From NCBI GenBank assembly GCA_944350395.1, contig CALVPA010000073.1, forward strand, positions 1 to 14,518: a stretch of 14,518 bases of DNA, written 5' to 3'. Positions 6,826 through 13,255 of the stretch are shown piece by piece. The position numbers and the translations under genes were made by a program. The number at the start of each line of letters is the position of its first letter. Position 1 is the first letter of the stretch. The notes below the pieces were generated by a model. The model was not told the DNA's origin and ran no database searches. It saw only the letters and a program-made list of their open reading frames with translations. The DNA comes from an uncultured Bacilli bacterium (GTDB lineage: Bacteria; Bacillota_I; Bacilli_A; RF39; UBA660).

Positions 6826-9018
6826 CTATATATAGTAAGGATTCATATCTACTTCTATATAAACTGTCTTATGATTTATGTACATCTCGTCTACTTCTCT
6901 TAATGCATTTACAAGCTTTTCGTCGAACCTATATTTTATCACGATTTGAAAGCGATATACACTGTTCACTCTAAAGACACTTGCTGTAGTCGGTCCTAAA
7001 ATTATACTTTCCGTACTTATATTATCTTTTAAGTATTTATACACTTTAGAGGCTTCTTTAGATGCATCTTCATAAATTTTACTACATATCTTTATTCCCA
7101 CTAAATAATAGTATGGTGGATATTTTAAAGTCTTTCTTATGCTCATCTCATATTGATAATTCTTTATAAATGTCCCCATCTCTATCATCTTAATTGTAAA
7201 GTTATCTGGATTGAATGTTTGGATGACAACTTCGCTATCGAGTCCACTTCGCCCAGCACGCCCTGAAACTTGGCTTAAAAGTGCGTATGTCCTCTCGCCA
7301 CTTCTAAAGTCCGGAATATTTAAAGATGAATCGGCACTTATAACTCCGACTAGACTGACCTTAGGAAAATCTAAGCCTTTACTTATCATCTGAGTGCCCA
7401 ATAGTATGTCGTATTTTTCTTCTTTGAAGTCTTTAATTATTCTCTCGTGAGCGCCTTTTTTAGAAGTCGTATCTGCATCCATCCTTACTACTTTCGACTC
7501 TGGAAATATACTCGATATCTCCTGCTCTAGTTTTTCCGTGCCTAACCCAAAATCTTTGAGTTCTCCAGTCTTGCACTCTGGACAATGACTAGGTTTGGTA
7601 GTGTAATAACCGCAATAATGGCACCTTAGTGAATTTGTACTCTTATGGTATGTTAGCGTTATGTCGCAGTTCGGACATTTAAAAGTATAGCCACAGCTAG
7701 AGCAGTTCACTAAAGTACCATACCCTCTTCTGTTTAGTAGAAGTATTACTTGTTCTCTTTTCTCTAATCTGTCCCTTATTTTATCTTTTAGATATGAACT
7801 CAAGACTACATTTCTTTTCTTCATCTCCTCTTTCATATCAATTATTTTAATTTTAGGAAGTTTAGCATCGTTAACTCTTTTAGGCAAAGTAAGAAGAGTA
7901 TAGACTCCTTTTAGTGCTCTAGCGTAAGACTCATAAGTTGGGGTTGCACTACCTAAAACTAGAGGAACTTTATGATAAGCACTTCTCCACTTTGCAATAT
8001 CTATAGCGTTATATCTAGGAGTATTTTCCTGTTTATATGATTCACTATGTTCTTCATCGATAATTATAATTCCCAAGTTTCGAATAGGTGCAAAGATGGC
8101 ACTTCTCGTTCCCACTACGATGTGTGCATCCCCTCTCATAATTTTCAAGTATTCGTCATATTTTTCTCCTGCACTTAGACCGCTGTGTAATATGGCAACA
8201 TCTCCTCCGAATCTTTCGTAGAAGTTGTTAACTATTTGGGCAGTTAGTGTTATCTCGGGAACAAGCATAATGGCACACTTGTTAGAAGCTACCACTACAT
8301 CTATAAGATGCATATAAACTTCTGTCTTACCAGAACCGGTAACTCCGTGTAATAAAAAAGTTTTCTCTTCGCTCAAATGATTGCATATCTCATCAAAGCA
8401 TCTCTTCTGATCTTCCATCAATACTACTTTATTCTCTACTCTAACGTTTTCCTTATTTATTCGGTACTTCAATTCTTTTACTTCTTTAATGATGCCTTTT
8501 TTTATGAGAGTGTTTACACTACTCGAACTAAATTTACTTTTAAGTACTTTCTCATTTTCGATTAACGCATTTAAAATATCCTTTTGATTTTGATTTTTCG
8601 CTTCGCTCTCTATAAAACTTCTTACAAAATCTACAGGCATAGTAAGTTTTAAGTAACACTCGTACTTTTGATATTTAGAGTTAATAGTCTTTATCTTTAG
8701 ACTGGATGGAAGCATGGTTTGATAGGCACTTATCAAAGTACATAGAGTCGTATCTCTTACATATTTTCCTAACTCCAACAATTCTTCATTCAAAATTAGT
8801 TCTTCATCGGTTATGGATATTATTTCTTTTAAATTTCCTAGGTTAACATCATTCTTAATATTTACGACAAATCCGTTTATAGTAGAGTCTCCCATACCAA
8901 AAGATACTGTTACTTTCATGCCTATTTTTATTTTATCTCGTAAATTTTCGGGTACTATATATGTAAAAGTTCTATCTAAGCTTTTAACTTTATATTCGAT
9001 TAAAACTTCTGCATACAT
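6826..9018 (-). CDS. priA: Primosomal replication-restart helicase PriA
   Basis: PriA recognises stalled or collapsed forks and reloads the replicative helicase. The 730 residues begin with the 3'-DNA-binding domain (EVLIEYKVKSLDRTFTY, 4-20). Walker A is GVTGSGKTEVYM (225-236), the DEEH box is at 321-324, GSATP at 356-360 and the LLLNRRGYG helicase segment at 426-434. Eight Cys that bind two zinc ions are at 439, 442, 448, 451, 466, 469, 479 and 482. GTQMISKGLDFP (541-552) and the SQVSGRAGR motif VI (582-590) complete the core. The protein is somewhat shorter than B. subtilis PriA (805 aa), with the difference in the winged-helix/linker region. GAGGAAG lies about 8 bases before the ATG. It leads a minus-strand operon with the HelD-like gene. 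Confidence 0.97.
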   Translation of the reverse strand: MYAEVLIEYKVKSLDRTFTYIVPENLRDKIKIGMKVTVSFGMGDSTINGFVVNIKNDVNLGNLKEIISITDEELILNEELLELGKYVRDTTLCTLISAYQTMLPSSLKIKTINSKYQKYECYLKLTMPVDFVRSFIESEAKNQNQKDILNALIENEKVLKSKFSSSSVNTLIKKGIIKEVKELKYRINKENVRVENKVVLMEDQKRCFDEICNHLSEEKTFLLHGVTGSGKTEVYMHLIDVVVASNKCAIMLVPEITLTAQIVNNFYERFGGDVAILHSGLSAGEKYDEYLKIMRGDAHIVVGTRSAIFAPIRNLGIIIIDEEHSESYKQENTPRYNAIDIAKWRSAYHKVPLVLGSATPTYESYARALKGVYTLLTLPKRVNDAKLPKIKIIDMKEEMKKRNVVLSSYLKDKIRDRLEKREQVILLLNRRGYGTLVNCSSCGYTFKCPNCDITLTYHKSTNSLRCHYCGYYTTKPSHCPECKTGELKDFGLGTEKLEQEISSIFPESKVVRMDADTTSKKGAHERIIKDFKEEKYDILLGTQMISKGLDFPKVSLVGVISADSSLNIPDFRSGERTYALLSQVSGRAGRSGLDSEVVIQTFNPDNFTIKMIEMGTFIKNYQYEMSIRKTLKYPPYYYLVGIKICSKIYEDASKEASKVYKYLKDNISTESIILGPTTASVFRVNSVYRFQIVIKYRFDEKLVNALREVDEMYINHKTVYIEVDMNPYYI

Positions 9019-9033
9019 AGTATCACTTCCTCG

Positions 9034-9048
9034 CTTAATTATAATAAC
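9034..9048 (-). promoter_or_regulatory. Possible extended -10 promoter of priA
   Basis: Between the upstream terminator and the priA ribosome-binding site the minus strand carries TGTTATTATAAT. It contains a perfect TATAAT (9043 to 9038) and an overlapping extended -10 (TG-T-TATTAT). No good -35 box is visible, only an A-run. Initiation here would give a leader of a few bases before the Shine-Dalgarno. It is the only candidate in a gap of less than 60 bases that follows a terminator. Confidence 0.35.
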
Positions 9049-9075
9049 ATAACAGGTAATTTTTTTCTAGATTAC

Positions 9076-9105
9076 AAAAAACAAAGATTCTGTTAAAACC
9101 TTTGT
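9076..9105 (-). terminator. Intrinsic terminator after the SipW/TasA-like gene
   Basis: On the minus strand ACAAAGGTT-TTAACAG-AATCTTTGT forms a 9-bp stem (one G-U pair) followed at once by six T. It begins one base after the TAA at 9109-9107 that ends the out-of-frame C-terminal continuation, not after the earlier TAA at 9309. This supports 9107 as the original gene end. Confidence 0.8.
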
Positions 9106-9106
9106 A

Positions 9107-9310
9107 TTAGTCTGCAGTATATGGATCGGTCATAGTTCCTGTACCATTTATAGTTTGCACATATTCTGCACTTAAATTAATAACAGGAGCAACACCAAGT
9201 CCAGAACTTACTGGTGTATTGCTAAATAAAATACCACTATTAGTAATTAATGAAACTCTAGCGTCATTTTCATAATAACAAGGGGTTAAAGCCCAATATG
9301 CTGCCCCCTT
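9107..9310 (-). pseudogene. Out-of-frame C-terminal remainder of the SipW/TasA-like surface protein
   Basis: From 9310 downward, in the frame +1 to the preceding gene, 67 codons without a stop read KGAAYWALTP, then a Cys/Tyr-rich stretch, SLITNSGILFS, GVAPVINLSAEY, GTGTMTDPYTAD and TAA at 9107. This matches the usual ending of this surface-protein type: a Trp/aromatic 'WxLxP' strand, an 'RV' strand, a 'PVINL' motif and a Gly-Thr-Gly-Thr...DPY tail. It has no start codon or ribosome-binding site of its own. It is the detached 3' end of the gene at 9309-10616. From 10616 to 9107 is 1510 bases (503 codons plus one), so a single extra base explains the break. Confidence 0.8.
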
Positions 9311-10616
9311 ACTTATATAAATAATAGTTAGTATTACTCGATGCCCATCTTCCGCCTGCTAATACTATTTCATCAGCTGAAATTAATCCTATTGGATAAG
9401 TTAAATCACCATTTCCTTTTTCTTTATCAGTTACTGTAAATGCATCATTCTTTTGAGAACAACTTAAATTTGGAGTTCTATTTGTTACTAGCCTTTTGTA
9501 TGCATTATAATATGTTTGACTTGCTCCATACCCCAGACTTGTTCCTTGAGTTGTATCTATAATTCTATCATTACAAAATACTTCATCAGTTATTACATCG
9601 CTATAACCTTTATCTACTATATTTTCTTTGTACCATTTATCTAAATAGGTTTTTATAGTACTGTCATTTATATTTACGTGTGTTTCTTCATATGAGCTGG
9701 CTTCTGCTGAACCATACATATATCCCACATAGGCATTATCATTATTACTTGAATTAAAAGCTGAGTTTCCAACTATTCTATCTGAATTTGACTCTCCATT
9801 TGCATAAGCATTTGTTCCGTCATATATTATTCTTAGAGAACCATCTCCATTTATTCTGATTATTCTCCAATAGTACCCTGCAAAATATACGTAATTGTTT
9901 TCTACTGCTCCTCTAAAGTAATAACTCGTTCCATAATCGTCTTCCATCGCATATAGTCCGTCTGCGGTTTCATCTGATACTGCTATTTTATAGAAATCTG
10001 GATTTCCTTCTTTTGAAAATAGACCTAGTGATGTCAATGTTACTCTTGATAATATTTCTCCTTCTTCTAAAATAAAGTTTGTATTAAAAATTGCGTTTAT
10101 ATCTGCAGTTTGATCTACATCTGGTAGGTTATTTAGTGTTATTATTAAGTTGTAATAGTATTTTTTCCCTGCAGGTACCGACAATTCGTTTGCTAAAACT
10201 TCGATTGTTTGCACACTACTCACAGGTACATTTCTATTTGTTACTACTTTTGTATATGGCCCTGCTACATTTTCAGAATATTCTAAAGTATACGTTAAAC
10301 TTCCTTCTATATAAGTATTTGTTAGATTTAACCAACTTATCTTTGCTATGGCATCGAGTGTTCCAGTGTTTTCGATTATAAACTTTTTCGTAATTGAGTC
10401 TCCAAAGTTTAAGACTCCATTTATGCCATTGTCATTATCTGAAAATGTTAAAGCCATCGTCCCTGCGGTCATTTCTACCATTTGAGGATTATCATTTCTT
10501 ATGTTTACCGTGAAAAACGCATACGTAATTGCTGTCACTGATAGCAAAACTATAAGTGAAAAAAGAATTAATAGTATTTGATTTCTATTAAAGTGTTTCA
10601 TTTTTAGTTTCACCAT
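9309..10616 (-). CDS. SipW/TasA-like secreted or surface-anchored protein, truncated by frameshift
   Basis: The 435-residue product begins with a basic tip and a long hydrophobic signal/anchor (about 12-36, QILLILFSLIVLLSVTAI) ending in TYAFFTVNI, the form of SipW-processed TasA/camelysin-like proteins. A beta-rich domain follows (about 45-190: MTAGTMALTFSDNDNG, FGDSITKKFIIENTGTLDAIAKISW), like the TasA/camelysin fold. The region from about 195 (GLYAMEDDYGTSYYFRGA, then YWRIIRINGDGSLRIIYDGT) is a domain common in surface proteins of uncultured Bacilli. The frame stops at 9309 after NYYLYK, but the rest of the domain continues in the next frame to 9107. Start: ATG 10616 has AGGA only 2 bases away, so the GTG one codon on or the ATG at 10601 (MKHFNRNQILL) may be used. 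Likely role: cell-surface or matrix protein; ligand unknown. Confidence 0.82.
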   Translation of the reverse strand: MVKLKMKHFNRNQILLILFSLIVLLSVTAITYAFFTVNIRNDNPQMVEMTAGTMALTFSDNDNGINGVLNFGDSITKKFIIENTGTLDAIAKISWLNLTNTYIEGSLTYTLEYSENVAGPYTKVVTNRNVPVSSVQTIEVLANELSVPAGKKYYYNLIITLNNLPDVDQTADINAIFNTNFILEEGEILSRVTLTSLGLFSKEGNPDFYKIAVSDETADGLYAMEDDYGTSYYFRGAVENNYVYFAGYYWRIIRINGDGSLRIIYDGTNAYANGESNSDRIVGNSAFNSSNNDNAYVGYMYGSAEASSYEETHVNINDSTIKTYLDKWYKENIVDKGYSDVITDEVFCNDRIIDTTQGTSLGYGASQTYYNAYKRLVTNRTPNLSCSQKNDAFTVTDKEKGNGDLTYPIGLISADEIVLAGGRWASSNTNYYLYK

Positions 10617-10633
10617 TTCCTATCTTACTATAA

Positions 10634-10663
10634 AGTATATAATTTTTATTCAGTTTTTGTCAA
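10634..10663 (-). promoter_or_regulatory. Promoter of the SipW/TasA-like gene
   Basis: On the minus strand TTGACA (10663 to 10658), an 18-base spacer and TATACT (10639 to 10634) form a good sigma-A promoter. The predicted start is near 10627, giving a leader of only about 10-25 bases. It diverges from the polymerase promoter at 10700-10728. Confidence 0.75.
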
Positions 10664-10699
10664 CAATTTAAAAGTTTAGAAATGTATAAATAAACATCG

Positions 10700-10728
10700 T
10701 TGAAAAAGAATAATTATTAACCTATAAT
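10700..10728 (+). promoter_or_regulatory. Promoter of the polymerase-YolD operon
   Basis: TTGAAA (10700-10705), a 17-base spacer and TATAAT (10723-10728), with AAAGGAG following. The predicted start is near 10735. I looked for a Bacillus-type LexA box (CGAAC-N4-GTTCG) in the 134-base divergent gap and saw none, so SOS control of this translesion polymerase is not supported by the sequence. Confidence 0.8.
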
Positions 10729-10750
10729 AAAAAAAAGGAGACAATGAAGT

Positions 10751-12013
10751 ATGGATAGATCTCAATTTCCTAAAAGAAACATAATAGTCATCGATATGAA
10801 GTCATTTTTTGCCACATGTGAATGTGTAGATCGTAATCTTGATCCATATACGACGCCTTTAGTAGTCGCGGAGCCCAACAGAAATGGTGCAATAACGCTC
10901 GCAATTACTCCTTATATGAAAAGTCTAGGTGTTAAATCACGATCTAGAATATATGAAATACCAACTAAAATAAAATATATTACTGTGCCACCAAGAATGA
11001 GCCTTTATATAGAGAAAAGTAAAGAAGTTGTCTCTATTTATCAAAGTTTTGTTAGTAAAGAGGATATACATATATACTCTATCGATGAGTGTTTTTTAGA
11101 TGTTACTGACTATCTACACATGTACGGACTAACGGATTATGAGCTTGCTAAAAAGATAATGAACACGATAAAAGAAAAGACAGGATTACTGAGTACTGCC
11201 GGAATCGGTCCAAATATGTTAATCGCAAAAGTTGCGATGGATGTAGAAGCGAAACATACTAAAGATAATATTGCAAAATGGACTTATGACATGATCGAAG
11301 AAAAGTTTTGGTCTATTTCACCATTAAGTGAATTTTGGGGAATTGGAAAAAGAATGGAACGAAACTTAAATGCAATGGGGATTAAAACTATTGGAGATTT
11401 AGCTCATTACGACATTAAAAAACTTAAGAGCAAATTTGGAGTAATTGGTGAAGAGCTCTGGTATCATTCGAACGGAATCGATCTAGCGAGAATAAACGAT
11501 TTTAACAATGTCAAGAGAGATAAGTCTTATGGACACAGTCAAGTATTATTTAAAGATTACGACGAAGACAACATAAAAATAATTATCAAGGAAATGACCG
11601 AAGTAGTCGCAGCAAGACTCAGAAAAAATCAAAAAAAGACAACAATTATAGGTTTTGGTATAGGTTATTCGAAGACTTATGGAGGCGGGTTTTATCATTC
11701 ACAAAAGATACCTGCTCCTACGAACGATGTCGATTACATATACAGCATCTGTATATCTATGTTTCAAAAGTTTTATGAAGATTATCCCATAAGAAAAGTC
11801 AGTATAAGTTTAGGCGGTTTAGTCAATAATAATACTGAGCAGTTAAACTTATTCGAAGATTATGAGACTAAGATTAAAAAGGATAATATAAATAACGCAG
11901 TCGATAAAATTAAAACAAGATATGGAAAAAACAGCATAATAAAAGCCTCTAATCTTCTTAAAGACTCTACTGCAATCGAGAGAAATAAGAAAATTGGAGG
12001 ACATCGTGCATGA
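10751..12013 (+). CDS. Y-family translesion DNA polymerase (UvrX/YqjW, PolY2-like)
   Basis: This polymerase copies past damaged bases with low fidelity. The 420 residues contain VIDMKSFFATCE (13-24), with catalytic D15 and the aromatic steric gate at F20. SIDECFLDVT (110-119) supplies D112 and E113. A thumb helix-hairpin-helix (LSEFWGIGKRMERNLNAMGI, 192-211) and the little-finger domain with LFKDYDEDN (266-274) follow. The sliding-clamp peptide QLNLF is at 364-368. FATCE with a downstream TPLVVA and the paired YolD gene point to the UvrX/YqjW subfamily rather than DinB. GGAG lies 10 bases before the ATG; a 4-codon ATG frame at 10744 overlaps this start. It overlaps the next gene by ATGA. With that gene it forms the only plus-strand operon of the window. 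Confidence 0.95.
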   Translation: MDRSQFPKRNIIVIDMKSFFATCECVDRNLDPYTTPLVVAEPNRNGAITLAITPYMKSLGVKSRSRIYEIPTKIKYITVPPRMSLYIEKSKEVVSIYQSFVSKEDIHIYSIDECFLDVTDYLHMYGLTDYELAKKIMNTIKEKTGLLSTAGIGPNMLIAKVAMDVEAKHTKDNIAKWTYDMIEEKFWSISPLSEFWGIGKRMERNLNAMGIKTIGDLAHYDIKKLKSKFGVIGEELWYHSNGIDLARINDFNNVKRDKSYGHSQVLFKDYDEDNIKIIIKEMTEVVAARLRKNQKKTTIIGFGIGYSKTYGGGFYHSQKIPAPTNDVDYIYSICISMFQKFYEDYPIRKVSISLGGLVNNNTEQLNLFEDYETKIKKDNINNAVDKIKTRYGKNSIIKASNLLKDSTAIERNKKIGGHRA

Positions 12014-12312
12014 AAGACCGCGGTATGATAAAATGGAGACCATTTAATTCTGTAGTACCCAATAGAGAACTTTTCTCTAATGAAAAAGAGCCAGACAAAC
12101 CGGCTCTATCTAAAGACGAATTAGAAGAGTACGAGGAAATACTTAAGTGGTCTTTTTATACTGGGTCAAATATAGAGATTACTTATTTAGAAAAAAACAA
12201 GGTAAAAAGCTTAGTAGGTATTGTCGTAAAAATAGATTCAATAAAGAAAAATATTTATTTAAATAGTAAGGTCTTAAATTTTAGACAAATATATCGAGTT
12301 AAAAAAAAATAA
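12010..12312 (+). CDS. YolD-like protein
   Basis: This 100-residue basic protein opens MKDRGMIKWRPFNSVVP, the typical YolD-family start (DRGxxKWxPF). The beta-rich C-terminal half carries ITYLEKNKVKSLVGIVVKID and the closing IYRV strand seen in the family. YolD-like genes in Bacilli regularly sit beside UvrX/YqjW-type Y-family polymerases. The ATGA overlap with the polymerase stop shows translational coupling, as expected for partners. The family is often described as functionally related to UmuD, although it has no LexA-type Ser/Lys protease site; a direct role in controlling or targeting the polymerase is an inference. The last codons fall in a run of A and the terminator begins at the stop. 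Confidence 0.9.
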   Translation: MKDRGMIKWRPFNSVVPNRELFSNEKEPDKPALSKDELEEYEEILKWSFYTGSNIEITYLEKNKVKSLVGIVVKIDSIKKNIYLNSKVLNFRQIYRVKKK

Positions 12313-12313
12313 A

Positions 12314-12348
12314 TAAAAAAAGTGATTTTCATCACTTTACTTTTTATT
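12314..12348. terminator. Bidirectional intrinsic terminator between yolD-like gene and tRNA cluster
   Basis: AAAGTGAT (12319-12326), loop TTTC and ATCACTTT (12331-12338) form a perfect 8-bp stem. On the plus strand it is followed by ACTTTTTATTT. On the minus strand it is followed by a run of T (complement of the A-run 12315-12320). It can end both the polymerase operon and the convergent tRNA transcript, whose last gene ends at 12349. Confidence 0.88.
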
Positions 12349-12424
12349 TGGTGACCTGTACGGGATTTGAACCCATGAATGTATGCGTGAAAGGCATATG
12401 TGTTAACCGCTTCACCAACAGGCC
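12349..12424 (-). tRNA. tRNA-Glu (UUC)
   Basis: The minus strand folds as a cloverleaf. The acceptor stem is GGCCTGT with ACAGGTC (one G-U), followed by discriminator A and an encoded CCA. The anticodon loop is CTTTCAC with TTC at 12391-12389. The T arm contains GGGTTCAAATCCC. It is the last of three tRNAs transcribed together. Confidence 0.96.
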
Positions 12425-12432
12425 AAAATAAA

Positions 12433-12509
<77 letters not shown>

Positions 12510-12517
12510 ATTTATAA

Positions 12518-12593
12518 TGGTGTCCCCTTGGGGATTCGAACCCCAGACCCACTGATTAAGAGTCAGTTGCTCTACCAGCTGAGCTAAGGAGAC
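12518..12593 (-). tRNA. tRNA-Lys (CUU)
   Basis: The acceptor stem is GTCTCCT with AGGGGAC (one U-G pair), then A and an encoded CCA. The anticodon stem-loop is ACTGA-CTCTTAA-TCAGT, with CTT at 12560-12558. The T arm contains GGGGTTCGAATCCCC. It is first in the cluster, 14 bases after the predicted transcription start. Confidence 0.96.
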
Positions 12594-12613
12594 AAATAAC
12601 AAATTGCTCTTCA

Positions 12614-12641
12614 ATTATAACATAATTAAGGTAATTTTCAA
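12614..12641 (-). promoter_or_regulatory. Promoter of the Lys-Ile-Glu tRNA cluster
   Basis: On the minus strand TTGAAA (12641 to 12636), a 16-base spacer and an extended -10, TG-T-TATAAT (TATAAT at 12619 to 12614). The predicted start is near 12607. It lies between the terminator of the upstream gene and tRNA-Lys, so the tRNAs are an independent unit. Confidence 0.8.
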
Positions 12642-12674
12642 GCACTTTTTTAATTATTTGTGAAATTTATGTAG

Positions 12675-12704
12675 AAAAAGCGCTAATATTAGTATATCGG
12701 CGCT
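12675..12704 (-). terminator. Intrinsic terminator of the PBP operon
   Basis: On the minus strand AGCGCC-GATAT-ACTA-ATATTA-GCGCT forms an interrupted stem (5 bp, one mismatch, 5 bp with a G-U), followed by T5. It starts 1 base after the stop of the small membrane-protein gene and shows that the PBP operon ends there. Confidence 0.78.
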
Positions 12705-12705
12705 A

Positions 12706-13236
12706 TTATCTACTTATCTTTTCTACATCTAACGGTATCTCGTGCGATATTTCTTCACCACTAGTGGTAGTTCCACTCACTTTAAAACATAATTCCTTTA
12801 GATTTTTAACATTACTACTCGATAAGTACATCGCATCTTTATGTACTTCTGTAAAACTAAAATCTGTAGTCTCTAATAACTCTTTAAGTTTAACTCCTTC
12901 TTCACTTCCGTCACTTGTCATAACTGCAATTTTTTCGTATGAGTCTCCATCTTTTATATAATAGCCGACTTCAAATTCAGTTAAAACGACTTCTTCTCCG
13001 CTATATACAATAGTAGAACTATCGAAATGGTTTATATCAAAGCCCACATATATGCTTCCATTTAAAAACGAAAAATCTTCGGTATAACCGCTTATAGTAT
13101 ATAAATTTATACTCTTTACTATGTAGATGTTAAACGCTAGCAAAACTATTACTAATACGATTAAGACGCTAATAATAGAAAATGGACTATTGATAAATTT
13201 AACAAATTTGTTTTCTTTATTTTCTTTTTTTGCCAT
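12706..13236 (-). CDS. Single-pass membrane protein of unknown function, downstream of a PASTA PBP
   Basis: This 176-residue protein has a charged cytoplasmic tip (MAKKENKENKFVKFINSP), one long hydrophobic segment (about 18-43, FSIISVLIVLVIVLLAFNIYI) and an acidic extracytoplasmic domain of about 130 residues. That domain is rich in beta-type alternation (TIVYSGEEVVLTEFEVGYYI). It has one Cys and no catalytic motif that I recognise. The positive-inside rule puts the N-terminus inside. AGGAG precedes the ATG and the gene begins 19 bases after the PBP stop, so they are co-transcribed and share a terminator. A role alongside the PBP at the outer membrane face is plausible from context only. No family is recognised. 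Confidence 0.82.
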   Translation of the reverse strand: MAKKENKENKFVKFINSPFSIISVLIVLVIVLLAFNIYIVKSINLYTISGYTEDFSFLNGSIYVGFDINHFDSSTIVYSGEEVVLTEFEVGYYIKDGDSYEKIAVMTSDGSEEGVKLKELLETTDFSFTEVHKDAMYLSSSNVKNLKELCFKVSGTTTSGEEISHEIPLDVEKISR

Positions 13237-13255
13237 ATCATATTCTCCTAATATT

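Noticed and set aside
9107..9308. Stretch after the surface-protein stop treated as plain intergenic DNA
   Set aside because: One frame is open for 67 codons, matches the expected C-terminus of the upstream protein and ends at the terminator.
9300..9320. Programmed ribosomal frameshift at the G5 run or AAG-TAA
   Set aside because: The in-frame TAA precedes the G5 run, and there is no X-XXY-YYZ slippery heptamer or prfB-like CTT-TGA signal with an upstream Shine-Dalgarno. A simple indel is the better explanation.
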